DNA of 64,000 nt from positions 558,001-622,000 of the forward strand of contig NZ_JAUSZJ010000002.1 in the NCBI RefSeq assembly GCF_030817475.1, given 5' to 3'. This DNA comes from Streptomyces sp. V2I9. Lineage in GTDB: Bacteria; Actinomycetota; Actinomycetes; Streptomycetales; Streptomycetaceae. The notes below the pieces were generated by a model that made no database searches, was not told where the DNA came from, and saw nothing but the letters and a program-made list of their open reading frames with translations. The first letter of the stretch is position 1. Each line of letters opens with the position of its first letter. Of the stretch, positions 9,357 to 18,057 are shown piece by piece. The position numbers and the translations under genes were made by a program.

Positions 9357-10568
9357 GTGAGCGTTGAGGGGACCGCCGCGCGGGCCCGGTTCACCGGCCC
9401 GCAGGGCTGCCTGCTGGCGGGCTCGTTCCTGATCACGCTGGGCAGCTTCGCCGTGCTGCCCTACATGTCGGTGCTGCTGCACCAGCGGCTCGGTCTCGGG
9501 CTCGGCACGGTCGGCACGGTGCTGGCCGTCGCCTCGCTGATCCAGTTCGCCGGGGGCGCGGTGGCGGGGCCGGTGGCCGGACGCATCGGGCTGCGGCGCG
9601 CGATGCTGCTGGCGCTCGCGCTGCGCACGGCGGGCTTCGCGGCGTTCGTCCCCGGTACGACCAGTGCGGTCCTGGCGGTCGGGGCGCTGCTGCTGGTGTC
9701 GGCGGGCGCGGCCCTGTACCTCCCGGCCAACAAGGCGTATCTGGTGGGCGGCGCGCCCGTGTCGCAGCGGCCCCGGCTGCTGTCGGCGAGCGGGTCGGCG
9801 TTCAACGCGGGGATGGCGCTGGGCCCTCCGGCCGCCGCGCCGTTCGTCATGGGCTCCCCCGGCGTGCTGTTCTCGTGCGTCACCGTGCTGTTCGCGCTCG
9901 TCGGGGCGGGGCATGCGCTGCTGCCGCGCGAGGCGTCGTACCGGGATGAGGAGGCGCCCGCCTTTCCCGCGTGCCGGGTTCCCGACGCACCGCGGCCGGG
10001 CCCTTCGCCGTTCGTGGTGACCGTGTCGAGCGTGTACGCGTTCATGTTCTTCCAGCACTATCTGGCGCTGTACGCGGTCCCCCGCACCTCGGCGGTGTTC
10101 TACGGCGCGGTGCTGACGGGGTACGCGTCCCTGCTCGTCGTCGCCCAGCCGCTGCTGGCGGAACGGGTCGCCGCGCTGAGCTACCCGGCGGCGGTGCGGT
10201 GGGGTTTCGGTGCGATGGCGGCCGGTACGGCGGCGATCGGGGCCGGTGGACACGTGGGGATCGCGGCCGGTGCGGCGCTGCTGTGTCTCGGGGAGATCGT
10301 GCTCTTCCTCAAGAACGACCTGGAGGCGCTGGCCCGTTCCACGGCCGCCCCGGCGAGCGTGTTCGGGCGGCAGCGGCTGGCGGCGGGCATCGGCGCGTTC
10401 GCCAGCGGGCTGGTCGGCGGTCACCTGTACGGGGCTGCGGAGGCGGCGGGCTCGGCGCGCGGGTTCTGGGCCGCGGTCTGCGTCCAGTGCCTCCTGCTGC
10501 CGGTGCTGCCGCTGTTCCGCCGCCGTACCGTCCGGGACCCCGAGGGGTCCCGGACGGATACCGCCTAG
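9357..10568 (+). CDS. MFS transporter, probable product exporter
   Basis: 403 residues with about 12 hydrophobic segments beginning at GCLLAGSFLITLGSFAVLPY, and the MFS loop motif GRIGLRRAMLL between helices 2 and 3. It probably exports the metabolite made by the three upstream genes. The GTG start at 9357 has GGAGGG 4-5 nt upstream. The 96-bp gap before it contains two copies of a roughly 20-bp unit (GCGAGGCGTCGG followed by YCGGC). Its 3' end contains a strong hairpin and its TAG overlaps the TAG of the convergent sigma gene by 2 nt. Confidence 0.85.
   Translation: MSVEGTAARARFTGPQGCLLAGSFLITLGSFAVLPYMSVLLHQRLGLGLGTVGTVLAVASLIQFAGGAVAGPVAGRIGLRRAMLLALALRTAGFAAFVPGTTSAVLAVGALLLVSAGAALYLPANKAYLVGGAPVSQRPRLLSASGSAFNAGMALGPPAAAPFVMGSPGVLFSCVTVLFALVGAGHALLPREASYRDEEAPAFPACRVPDAPRPGPSPFVVTVSSVYAFMFFQHYLALYAVPRTSAVFYGAVLTGYASLLVVAQPLLAERVAALSYPAAVRWGFGAMAAGTAAIGAGGHVGIAAGAALLCLGEIVLFLKNDLEALARSTAAPASVFGRQRLAAGIGAFASGLVGGHLYGAAEAAGSARGFWAAVCVQCLLLPVLPLFRRRTVRDPEGSRTDTA
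10528..10557. terminator. bidirectional terminator inside the end of the MFS gene
   Basis: Perfect 14-bp inverted repeat CCGTCCGGGACCCC / GGGGTCCCGGACGG around a GA centre, placed within the last codons of the exporter and just beyond the end of the convergent sigma gene. It can serve both transcripts. Confidence 0.7.
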
Positions 10569-11437
10569 CCGGTGGCGGGTGCGGCCGCGTCCGGTTCCGC
10601 ACGCCATTGTCCGGCGAGTTCGCGGCGAGCGCGCGCCACGCGGGAGCGCACCGTGCCGACCGGGCACCCGGCGGCGGCCGCGGCCTCCGCGTAGGAAGCG
10701 CCCAGCAGTTGGGTGAGGACGAACGCCTGACGACGCGCCGGGTCCAGGCGGCGCAGGGCGTCCAGCACCGCGGCGGCCTCCTCGAATCCGGGCAGGTGGC
10801 GGGGTTGAGCCCGTTCCACGGCGGTCTGCCAGTCCGCGGTGTCGGCGGTCCGGGGGCGTACGGCGGCGGCCCGGTGCCGGTCGACGACGACGCGCCGCGC
10901 GATCGACATCAGCCAGGTCCGGGCGCAGGAACGCCCGGCGAACCGGGCCAGTCCGCCCATCGCCCGCAGGTACGTCTCCTGGGCCAGGTCGTCGGCGCCG
11001 GGGGCGTCGGAGCTGAGGTAGGCGACGAACCGGCGCACGTCCTCGTAGGTCGCCCGGACGAACCGGTCGGCGGCCTCCCGGTCCCCACCGCCTGCGGCCA
11101 GTGCCCAGTCGGTGATCTGCCCGTCGTTCTGCCGGGCGGCCGGGACACGGGGGCCGTCCGGGTGGGCACCGGCCGGAGGCGGGCCGAGCCGTCGTGTACC
11201 GGACGGATGGGGGCCTGGCGGAAGGGAGCCGGGTGCTCCGACGGCCGGGGGGCTCGGCGCGGGAGGCGGAGATGCGGGAGGGCGGGCGGCTGTCGGTGCG
11301 GGTGTCGGGGGCGCGGGGGCCGTCGGTGCCGGGGCCGTTGCCGCGGCGGCTGATGATGCGGGAGGTCGTGGTCCGGGGGCCGGGGGCACAGGGGCCGGCC
11401 GTGCGGGGGCCGGTCGTGCGGGGGCGGGGAGTTTCAC
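10565..11437 (-). CDS. ECF sigma factor with long Pro/Ala-rich N-terminal extension
   Basis: 290 residues from a GTG at 11437 preceded by AAGGA. The C-terminal 180 residues are a complete ECF sigma factor: region 2 FVRATYEDVRRFVAYLSSDA, DDLAQETYLRAMGGL, TWLMSIARRVVVDRHR; region 4 LDALRRLDPARRQAFVLTQL and GCPVGTVRSRVARARREL. The first 105 or so residues are almost only Pro, Ala, Gly and Ser; a shorter protein starting nearer residue 100 cannot be excluded, but no ATG/GTG with a good ribosome site was seen there. No zinc-binding anti-sigma factor follows. Upstream on the same strand is a His-rich membrane protein, a possible sensor partner. Confidence 0.82.
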   Translation of the reverse strand: MKLPAPARPAPARPAPVPPAPGPRPPASSAAAATAPAPTAPAPPTPAPTAARPPASPPPAPSPPAVGAPGSLPPGPHPSGTRRLGPPPAGAHPDGPRVPAARQNDGQITDWALAAGGGDREAADRFVRATYEDVRRFVAYLSSDAPGADDLAQETYLRAMGGLARFAGRSCARTWLMSIARRVVVDRHRAAAVRPRTADTADWQTAVERAQPRHLPGFEEAAAVLDALRRLDPARRQAFVLTQLLGASYAEAAAAAGCPVGTVRSRVARARRELAGQWRAEPDAAAPATG

Positions 11438-11607
11438 AGTGGTCCTTCGCGTCCGTGCGGAGCCGGCGCGGTGCTCGCCCGGCTCCGCACGCCGGTCCCG
11501 GGCGGCCGCGGAGGGCGGCGGCACGGTGGGACCGGCATGCCTGTCACGGGCGTGCGCGGGCACACCCGTACCGCCTCCGGCGCAGGACGGCCGGAGAGCG
11601 TGTGAGG

Positions 11608-12282
11608 TCAGCGGGAGCGGAGGGCGGGCGGCGGCCCGCGCCGGGAGAGGGCGTGCAGGGCGGGCAGGCCCCGTGGGCGGCGTCCCTGTCGGCGCCGGAC
11701 GCCTCGCGGGGCGGCCGGGGCCGGGGCGGGCGGCGACGCGCACCACAGGCGCCAGGCCGTCCGCAGCGGAGTCCCGACGAACAGCACCAGGCAGCGGGCC
11801 AGCCGGGCCAGGGCGACCTCGCCGCGCCACAGCCACCAGCCGCAGATCAGCCCGGCCAGCGCGTGGGCGAGGGCCATGCCGAAGGTGAACGCCGTGCCGT
11901 CGAAGGCGGACAGCAGCCCGAGCAGGTCCGACGGGCCGCCGATCGGGACCTCGTGGGCGGAGTGACGCATCGCGCCCTCCGCAGGGTGCCCGCCGGCCGC
12001 GTGGTGCGCGCCGTGTCCGCCCGGCAGCCGGGATCCGGCGAGGGAGAAGAAGGTGTGCTGCCCCAACTGGCCCAGGACATGGGCCGCGACGGTCACCGGG
12101 GCGCTCCGCCGGCGCCCGGCGAGCCACCACCCGGCCCCGCACACCGGCAGCAGCGCGGCTCCCTGGACGAGCAGGGCCAGGGGCGCGCCGGACATCAGCG
12201 CGTGGCCGAGTCCGGACACGGCGACGCACACCACCGCGAACAGTGCGGTGCGCCCGAGTCGGAGTGCGGTTCCGGCCCCCAT
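11608..12282 (-). CDS. His-rich integral membrane protein
   Basis: 224 residues; ATG at 12282, with no clear ribosome site. Four hydrophobic helices are visible (TALFAVVCVAVSGLGHAL, LALLVQGAALLPVCGAGWWL, a segment starting AHVLGQLGQHTFFSL, and TFGMALAHALAGLICGWWLW). Between helices 3 and 4 is a loop dense in His (HGAHHAAGGH, RHSAHE), which suggests metal binding. The tail is basic. Its neighbours are an ECF sigma factor and, divergently, a ferric-reductase-like membrane protein, so metal sensing or handling is a reasonable but unproven guess. Confidence 0.65.
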   Translation of the reverse strand: MGAGTALRLGRTALFAVVCVAVSGLGHALMSGAPLALLVQGAALLPVCGAGWWLAGRRRSAPVTVAAHVLGQLGQHTFFSLAGSRLPGGHGAHHAAGGHPAEGAMRHSAHEVPIGGPSDLLGLLSAFDGTAFTFGMALAHALAGLICGWWLWRGEVALARLARCLVLFVGTPLRTAWRLWCASPPAPAPAAPRGVRRRQGRRPRGLPALHALSRRGPPPALRSR

Positions 12283-12375
12283 GGAGCCATCGTGCCAGCA
12301 GTCCCCGCGCGGGGGAGAAGGGCACCAGATGCCGAAACAGCGGGAGTTCACCGCGTTTGCCCCCTCGACACCGCA

Positions 12376-12393
12376 CTGTGATCCATATCACAG
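12376..12393. promoter_or_regulatory. CRP/FNR-type palindrome
   Basis: CTGTGATCCATATCACAG is a perfect 7-4-7 dyad that includes the TGTGAnnnnnnTCACA consensus of CRP-family regulators. It lies in the 239-bp divergent region between the His-rich membrane gene (start 12282) and the ferric-reductase-like gene (start 12522), and could serve either. Confidence 0.6.
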
Positions 12394-12521
12394 ACTCCTG
12401 CCGGGAACTTTCGCTCCTCCCCGCCCGACTGCTCCGACAACGCGCCTGTGTACGCCTCGTGGTCCGGGGCCGCCGCATCCGCCCCCACCCGCCGATGCCC
12501 TCCCCGCCCCGAAGAGGCCGC

Positions 12522-13655
12522 ATGACGAACCCGCCCCCCGCCCGCGAACCGGCAGCGGCCGCCGAGACATCCGGAAGCACGCCGCCACCGGCCGGCATAT
12601 CCGGATCGGAGGCGGCTCCCGGACCGGCCCCCGCGGCAGCGCCGAAGACAGCGACCGCCACCGCGACCGGCCCGGACACCGCGCCTCCCGGCACCTCTTC
12701 CGCACCTGGCGACGGCCGCGTCCCCTCCCCCCGGACGACGGGCGGGCCGCGACGGCCGACGCTCGGCTCCGACCTGCGGGCCTCGTGGCCCGACGGCCTG
12801 GTGGCGCTCCTCGTCACCGCCGCCGTCTTCGTCCTCCTCTACCTGCGCATCCGCGACAAGACCTCCTCCACGGTCTCGGTGATGCCGTTCATGGCCGACG
12901 CGGGCGGCTTCTGGATGTACTTCCTCAGCCAGGCGTTCGGCTGGTCCGCCCTGCTCTGGGCCTGGGGCACCGTCATCCTCGGGCTGATGCTGTCGGGCCC
13001 CCGGCCCGGCCGCCTGCCGCTGTCGGCCCCCCGGCTGGAACGCCTGCACCGCACCACGAGCCTCAACACCATGGCCCTGATCGCGGCCCACGCCCTGCTG
13101 TTCGCGGCCGAACTGGTCCGCCACGACACGGCGTCCTGGAACTCGGCGGTCGCCACCGCCTTCGTGGAGGCGTTCGTCCCCGGCGGCTACGACTCGGGAA
13201 CCGGGCGGATCGCCATCCCCGTCGGCCAGGCGGCCCTGTACCTCGCGGTCCCGCTCGGGCTGCTCTTCTACGTACGCCACCGCATCGGCCCCAGGACCTG
13301 GCGGGTCCTGCACCGCTGCGTGATCGTCGTCTACGTCCTCAGCGTCTGGCACACCCTGCTGTACGGGACCAACGTCTGGTACGACGGCTGGTTCCGCACC
13401 GGTGTCTGGCTCCTCCAGCTGCCGATCGCCGTGCTGCTGCTCCTGCGGCTGATGCGGCCCGCCCGCCGCTCCGAGGCCCTTTCCGCCCGGACCGGCGCGA
13501 CCTCGGGGGGCCGGACACGATGGGCCCTGCGCCTCGCCGGCCGGCTCGCGGTGGTGGCGGTCGTGGTGGCGCTGGTCGCCGTGGTGGCCACCGGCAGGGA
13601 CGGCGGGCGCGCCGTGCCCCCGGAGGACACGTCCTCCACCCACCACCACGACTGA
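12522..13655 (+). CDS. ferric-reductase-like transmembrane protein
   Basis: 377 residues. The first 85 are a low-complexity Pro/Ala/Thr region; then six or so helices begin at DGLVALLVTAAVFVLLYL. Helix-borne histidines (LHRTTSLNTMALIAAHALLF and LHRCVIVVYVLSVWHTLLY) match the paired His ligands of the ferric reductase/NOX-like heme-binding membrane domain (PF01794). There is no C-terminal FAD/NADPH domain, so an electron donor must come from elsewhere. A final helix (LAVVAVVVALVAVVAT) precedes a short His-ending tail. The start ATG follows GAAGAGG. Possible roles are metal reduction or membrane redox. Confidence 0.75.
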   Translation: MTNPPPAREPAAAAETSGSTPPPAGISGSEAAPGPAPAAAPKTATATATGPDTAPPGTSSAPGDGRVPSPRTTGGPRRPTLGSDLRASWPDGLVALLVTAAVFVLLYLRIRDKTSSTVSVMPFMADAGGFWMYFLSQAFGWSALLWAWGTVILGLMLSGPRPGRLPLSAPRLERLHRTTSLNTMALIAAHALLFAAELVRHDTASWNSAVATAFVEAFVPGGYDSGTGRIAIPVGQAALYLAVPLGLLFYVRHRIGPRTWRVLHRCVIVVYVLSVWHTLLYGTNVWYDGWFRTGVWLLQLPIAVLLLLRLMRPARRSEALSARTGATSGGRTRWALRLAGRLAVVAVVVALVAVVATGRDGGRAVPPEDTSSTHHHD

Positions 13656-13750
13656 GGGGTCGTCCGCGATCGGGGGCGGGAGCCGCGCACCCCGGAAGCG
13701 ATGACGGGCGGAAGTCGCGGACCCCGGTCACCATGACGGGCGGGAGCCGT

Positions 13751-13780
13751 GTGAAGGCCGACCGTCCCGCGTCGTACGCT
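13751..13780 (+). promoter_or_regulatory. candidate leaderless promoter of the universal stress gene
   Basis: GTGAAG (13751-13756), an 18-bp spacer, then TACGCT (13775-13780) ending 6 nt before the ATG at 13787. This spacing would place the transcription start at or next to the A of the start codon, as in leaderless Streptomyces transcripts, and would explain the lack of a ribosome site there. Confidence 0.4.
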
Positions 13781-13786
13781 CGGGCC

Positions 13787-14656
13787 ATGACCACCAACGA
13801 TCTTCCCGTGATCGCCGCCGTCGACGGTTCGACCCACGGTCGGCGGGCGCTCGACTGGGCCACCCGTGAAGCCGTGCGGCGCGGACTGCCCCTCCTGATC
13901 GTCCACGTCCGCCCGCTCGCGCGGCCGGCCGACGAGGAGACCGGGAGGCGCGAGTCGGAGGAGTTGCTGGCCGAGTCCGTCCGCCGGAGCGCGCTCATCG
14001 CTCCGGAGCTGCGGCCCTCGACGCTGGCCCCGCTGGACTTCCCGTCCGCGGCCCTGGTCTCGCTGAGCCGGGACGCGTCGATGATCGTGGTCGGTTCGCG
14101 CGGCCTCGGCGGCTTCCGATCGCTGATGATCGGTTCCAACAGCCTCGCCACCGCATCGATGGCGAGCTGCCCCGTCGTGGTCGTGCGGGACGACCGCCCG
14201 GAGGGGGACGACGACCGGGCGGGCGACGCGGGCGCCCGTACCGACATCGTGGCGGGGGTGGCCGCCGACGAGAGCAGCGAGGCGGTCCTGGAGTTCGCCT
14301 TCGCCACCGCGGCCTCCCGCCCCGGCGCCCGGCTGCGGATCGTGCACGGCTGGACGATGTTCTCCTCGATGCTCGCGGGCGGACCCGTCCTGGACCGCGA
14401 GGAGGCTGCGGGCTCGGCGGCCCGTACGCTGGCCGAGCTGACCTCGGGCCGCCAGGAGATGTACCCGCAGGTGGAGATCGTCCGGGAGCCGGTCAACGGT
14501 TCCGCGTCGCACACCCTGGTGACCGCCTCGGCGACGGCGGCCCTGACGGTGGTGGGACGGCGCAAGGGCGGCGAGTCGCTCGGGCTCGGGCTGTCCCCGG
14601 TGGCGCAGACGACGATCACGCACGCGCCGGGGCCGGTCGCCGTCGTCCCCTGTTGA
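13787..14656 (+). CDS. universal stress protein, two tandem Usp domains
   Basis: 289 residues made of two Usp domains. Domain 1 begins VIAAVDGSTHGRRALDWA and ends with the ATP-loop MIVVGSRGLGGFRSLMIGS then NSLATASMASCPVVVV. Domain 2 begins IVAGVAADESSEAVLEFAF and ends ALTVVGRRKGGESLGLGLSP. The GxxGx(n)G(S/T) loop is kept in domain 1 and altered in domain 2. Such proteins respond to hypoxia or stress. The start at 13787 is chosen over an in-frame GTG at 13751 because of the leaderless promoter; the alternative adds 12 residues. Confidence 0.88.
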   Translation: MTTNDLPVIAAVDGSTHGRRALDWATREAVRRGLPLLIVHVRPLARPADEETGRRESEELLAESVRRSALIAPELRPSTLAPLDFPSAALVSLSRDASMIVVGSRGLGGFRSLMIGSNSLATASMASCPVVVVRDDRPEGDDDRAGDAGARTDIVAGVAADESSEAVLEFAFATAASRPGARLRIVHGWTMFSSMLAGGPVLDREEAAGSAARTLAELTSGRQEMYPQVEIVREPVNGSASHTLVTASATAALTVVGRRKGGESLGLGLSPVAQTTITHAPGPVAVVPC

Positions 14657-15025
14657 GTCGCGCGGCTCCGGGAAGGGCGCGGCTCCGGAAACGCTGAGCC
14701 GCTCGACTCCGGGAAGCCGTCCGCCCGGCGATGTCATGCCCGGCGTCACGACCGGCGGCCGCTACGCCGTCGAGCTGCGACGCGCCGGGCCGTGAGGCTG
14801 ATCCACCGGGTCACCGTCCACGGGAAGGGGCGGCGGGCACAGGGCGCGTGAGGGGGTGCACATCGCTCGCCCTGCCCCGCCCGGCTCGCGTCCTGTGTCC
14901 GGCGGAGGTCGCCTCCCCCACACTGGGAGGTCCAGGGGGCCGGATGGTCCAGGGGTCCACGGGCCGGCGCGGTGACCGGTGACCACGGTGACCGCCCGCC
15001 CGTGCACGACCGAGGAGGGCACGGC
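14657..15025. other. 369-bp intergenic region before lnt
   Basis: No gene is supported. It holds repeated CGGCTCCGG-type words just after the stress gene and three GGTGACC heptamers at 14971-14977, 14978-14984 and 14987-14993, which lie about 35 bp before the lnt start and could be an operator. Confidence 0.35.
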
Positions 15026-16711
15026 ATGCACATGCGGGGCGGGCGGCGACTCCCGGACGACCGGGACACGGGCACCACTCCCGGCGGTGGCGGCGGGCCT
15101 GCGTCCGGTGGGACGGCCGCTCGTGGCGGCACCGCGTCCACCTCCGGTGACGGTCCGACGGCGGCCGGCCGGGGCTCCCCCCGCACCGGGCCGCTCGCCT
15201 CCCCCGGCATCCGGGGCGCGGCAGCGCTGCTCGCCGGGGCCCTGCCGGCTCTCGCCTTCCCCGAGCCCGGCCTCTGGTGGTTCGCCTACCTGGCGCTGGT
15301 CCCCTGGCTGCTGCTGATCCGCACCGCGCACTCACCGCGCCGGGCGGCGCTGGACGGGTGGCTCGGCGGGATCGGGTTCGTCGTCGCCGTGCACCACTGG
15401 CTGATGCCGAGTCTCCATGTCTTCATCGTGCTGCTGGCCGCGCTGCTCGGGCTCCTGTGGGCCCCCTGGGGTCTGCTGGTGGCCCGGCTGCTCGGCGGGG
15501 CTCCGAACGCGACGCGGGCCGTGGCCGCCGTGCTCGTCGTGCCCTCCGGATGGCTGATGATCGAGCTGGTCCGGTCCTGGGAGGGCCTGGGCGGACCCTG
15601 GGGGCTCCTCGGCGCGAGTCAGTGGGAGGTGGGCCCTGCCCTGCGGGTCGCCTCGGTGGGCGGGGTGTGGCTGGTGAGCCTGCTGGTGGTCGCGGTGAAC
15701 ACCGGTGCGGCTCTGCTGATCGCCGACCGTGCGGCGCGGACGGCCGCCGGGGTCCTGCTGGGGGTGTGCGGCCTGTCGGTCGCGGCGGTGGCGGCTTGGG
15801 CGCCCCGGCCCCAGGGCGCGGGCACGGTCAGGATCGCCGTCGTGCAGCCGGGCGTCGTGGAGGGTCCGGGGAGCGTCGCGCGCCGCCTGGACCGGGGTGA
15901 GGAGCTGACCCGGACGCTGGCGGGCCGGGACGTGGACCTGGTGGTGTGGGGCGAGAGCAGCATCGGCGCGGGTGCGTGGCAGCACCCGGAGACCGTGCGG
16001 CGCCTGGCGGAGCTGTCCCGCCGGGTCGGCGCGGACCTGCTGGTCAACGTGGATGCCCGGCAGACGGACGGCTCGGGGCGGTCGGGGATCTTCAAGTCGG
16101 CGGTGCTCGTGGGGCCCGGCGGCCCGACCGGGGACCGTTACGACAAGATGCGGCTGGTCCCGTTCGGCGAGTACGTCCCGGCCCGCTCCCTGCTGGGGTG
16201 GGCGACCTCCGTGGGCAAGGCGGCGGGTGAGGACCGGCTGCGCGGCGACCGCCAGGTGGTGATGGCGCTGCCGGACGGGGCGCGGGGGCTGCGGATCGGC
16301 CCGCTGGTCTGCTTCGAGACGGCGTTCCCCGACATGAGCCGCCGGCTGGTGCGCGACGGTGCGCAGGTGATCGTCGCCCAGTCAGCCACCTCGACGTTCC
16401 AGGAGAGCTGGGCCCCTGCCCAGCACGCCTCGCTGGGGGCGTTGCGCGCGGCCGAGAACGGCCGCCCGATGGTCCACGCCACGCTCACCGGGATCAGTGC
16501 CGCGTACGGGCCCCGGGGGGACCGGGTCGGCCGCCCGCTCGGCACGGAGGCGAGCGCGGCGCAGGTGTTCGACCTGCCGCTGGCACGCGGGGAGACGCTC
16601 TACGGCCGGTTCGGCGACTGGCCGGTGTACGGGGCGTTGGCGGCGATCGCCGTGCTGTGCGCCGTCGAGGGGGTACGGGCGTTCAGGAAGCCTGCTCCAG
16701 GGCCTCCGTGA
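15026..16711 (+). CDS. lnt: apolipoprotein N-acyltransferase
   Basis: 561 residues. The enzyme adds the third acyl chain to the N-terminal Cys of lipoproteins at the membrane. A Gly/Thr-rich leader (about 60 residues) is followed by hydrophobic helices (from GAAALLAGALPALAF to AGVLLGVCGLSVAAVAAWAP) and then a nitrilase-type domain from about residue 270. The catalytic Glu-Lys-Cys triad is visible: E in DLVVWGESSIG, K in YDKMRLVPFGEYVP, and C in GPLVCFETAFPDM. The start at 15026 follows AGGAGG at 7 nt; no better upstream start exists. Its last 29 nt overlap the convergent dehydrogenase gene. Confidence 0.92.
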   Translation: MHMRGGRRLPDDRDTGTTPGGGGGPASGGTAARGGTASTSGDGPTAAGRGSPRTGPLASPGIRGAAALLAGALPALAFPEPGLWWFAYLALVPWLLLIRTAHSPRRAALDGWLGGIGFVVAVHHWLMPSLHVFIVLLAALLGLLWAPWGLLVARLLGGAPNATRAVAAVLVVPSGWLMIELVRSWEGLGGPWGLLGASQWEVGPALRVASVGGVWLVSLLVVAVNTGAALLIADRAARTAAGVLLGVCGLSVAAVAAWAPRPQGAGTVRIAVVQPGVVEGPGSVARRLDRGEELTRTLAGRDVDLVVWGESSIGAGAWQHPETVRRLAELSRRVGADLLVNVDARQTDGSGRSGIFKSAVLVGPGGPTGDRYDKMRLVPFGEYVPARSLLGWATSVGKAAGEDRLRGDRQVVMALPDGARGLRIGPLVCFETAFPDMSRRLVRDGAQVIVAQSATSTFQESWAPAQHASLGALRAAENGRPMVHATLTGISAAYGPRGDRVGRPLGTEASAAQVFDLPLARGETLYGRFGDWPVYGALAAIAVLCAVEGVRAFRKPAPGPP

Positions 16712-17588
16712 CCACCCGTTCGCACAGCTCGTGGGTGGCCAGCGCGTCCCGCGCGCTGAGGGTCTCGCCCCGGCCCACGGCGTCGAGGAAGGCGAGGACG
16801 CAGCTCTCGATCCCGCGCTGACGGGCCACCGGCACCCAGTCGCCGCGCCGCCGCACGCTGGGTTGGCCCTTGTGGTCGACGATGTCCGCGAGGTTGAGCA
16901 CCTGACGCTTGGTGTCCTGGCCGGAGACTTCGAGGATCTCCTCGGTCGACCCGTTCAGCCGGTTCATCATGCCGATGGCGGTGAACCCGTCTCCCGACAG
17001 CTGGAGCACCACGTGGTGCATGAGCCCGTCCACGATCCGGGCCCGCACGGTGGTGTGGTCGACCGTGCCGGGGACCAGGAAGCGCAGGGTGTCGACGACG
17101 TGGATGAAGTCGTCGAGGATCATGGTCCGGGGGTCCTCGGGCAGTCCGACCCGGTTCTTCTGCAGGAGGATCAGCTCGCGCGGGTGTTCCGCGCACTGCG
17201 CGTACCCCGGAGCGAAGCGGCGGTTGAAGCCGACGGCGAGGCTGACGCCGCGCTCCTCCGCGAGGTTCACCAGCCGCTCGGAGTCGGCGAACTCGTAGGC
17301 GATCGGTTTGTCGACATAGGTGGCGATCCCGGCGTCGAGGAGGCGTTCCACGATCTGCGGGTGCACGGCGGTCGGGGCGTGCACGAACGCCGCGTCCAGC
17401 CCCGCGTCGATGAGGGAGTCGAGGGTCGTGTGACGGCGTTCGGCGGGGACGCGGTGGGCGTCGCCGACCGCCAGGAGCGTGGCGGGGGTGCGGGTCTGCA
17501 GATGCAGCTCGGCCCCCGGCACGGCGGTGAGCACCGGCAGGTACGCCTTCCGGGCGATGTCGCCGAGCCCGATGCAACCGATCTTCAC
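16683..17588 (-). CDS. Gfo/Idh/MocA family NAD(P)-dependent oxidoreductase
   Basis: 301 residues. The N-terminal Rossmann motif MKIGCIGLGDIARKAYLPVL is followed by VHAPTAVHPQIVERLLDAG and the family signature YVDKPIAYEFADSERLV, where the DKP lysine is the conserved catalytic residue. The C-terminal half supplies the sugar- or polyol-binding sheet. It probably oxidises or reduces a sugar derivative; the substrate is unknown. GTG start at 17588 with AGGGAGA upstream. It overlaps lnt tail to tail by 29 bp. Confidence 0.87.
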   Translation of the reverse strand: MKIGCIGLGDIARKAYLPVLTAVPGAELHLQTRTPATLLAVGDAHRVPAERRHTTLDSLIDAGLDAAFVHAPTAVHPQIVERLLDAGIATYVDKPIAYEFADSERLVNLAEERGVSLAVGFNRRFAPGYAQCAEHPRELILLQKNRVGLPEDPRTMILDDFIHVVDTLRFLVPGTVDHTTVRARIVDGLMHHVVLQLSGDGFTAIGMMNRLNGSTEEILEVSGQDTKRQVLNLADIVDHKGQPSVRRRGDWVPVARQRGIESCVLAFLDAVGRGETLSARDALATHELCERVVTEALEQAS

Positions 17589-18057
17589 GAGGTCTCCCTG
17601 TCGCCGTGCCGCGCCGCTGTGCGCGGCTGTCCGCGCCCCGGCAGCATACGTCGCCGAGGCCGGCCGCCCACCGGCCGGTCCGACAACGAACTCCCTGGCC
17701 AGGGCCATGATCATGGATTACGAAGACCGCCATGGCCGCTGCCGGGCGTGAGAAGTCCGCCATGGACTCCGGGCGTGAGAAGTACGCCCGGCACATACGG
17801 ACACGCCGACCCGCTGCGCGAGCGCGCGGACGGCACCCCCGGCGCCTGACCACCGGCTCCCCGCCCCGCAAGCCACGACTCGGGCCCGGGGCCGGGACGG
17901 GTGACGCCGCCCGGCGGGTGCGGTGCCGCGTTCCCGCGAGTGCGGTGCCGCGTTCCCGCGAGTGCGGGCCGGGGCGCCGTGCTGACCGGGTCACTCGTGC
18001 GGGCCATTCCCCGCGCACCGGCTCCCCGGAGCCCTGTCCGGGCCGCAGAGTTGCGGG
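17589..18057. other. 469-bp region with short tandem repeats and no gene
   Basis: Contains two copies of CCGGGCGTGAGAAGT (about 17742 and 17769) within repeated CCGCCATGG context, and a perfect 22-bp tandem duplication at 17918-17939 and 17940-17961 (unit begins GTGCGGTGCCGCG). Open frames crossing it have no coding character. It separates the divergent dehydrogenase and lipoprotein genes. Confidence 0.5.

Noticed and set aside
12053..12521. Long plus-strand frames running through the His-rich membrane gene into the ferric-reductase and stress-protein regions
   Set aside because: Only the parts after 12522 and 13787 have ribosome sites or promoters and recognisable domains; the extensions are shadow frames.
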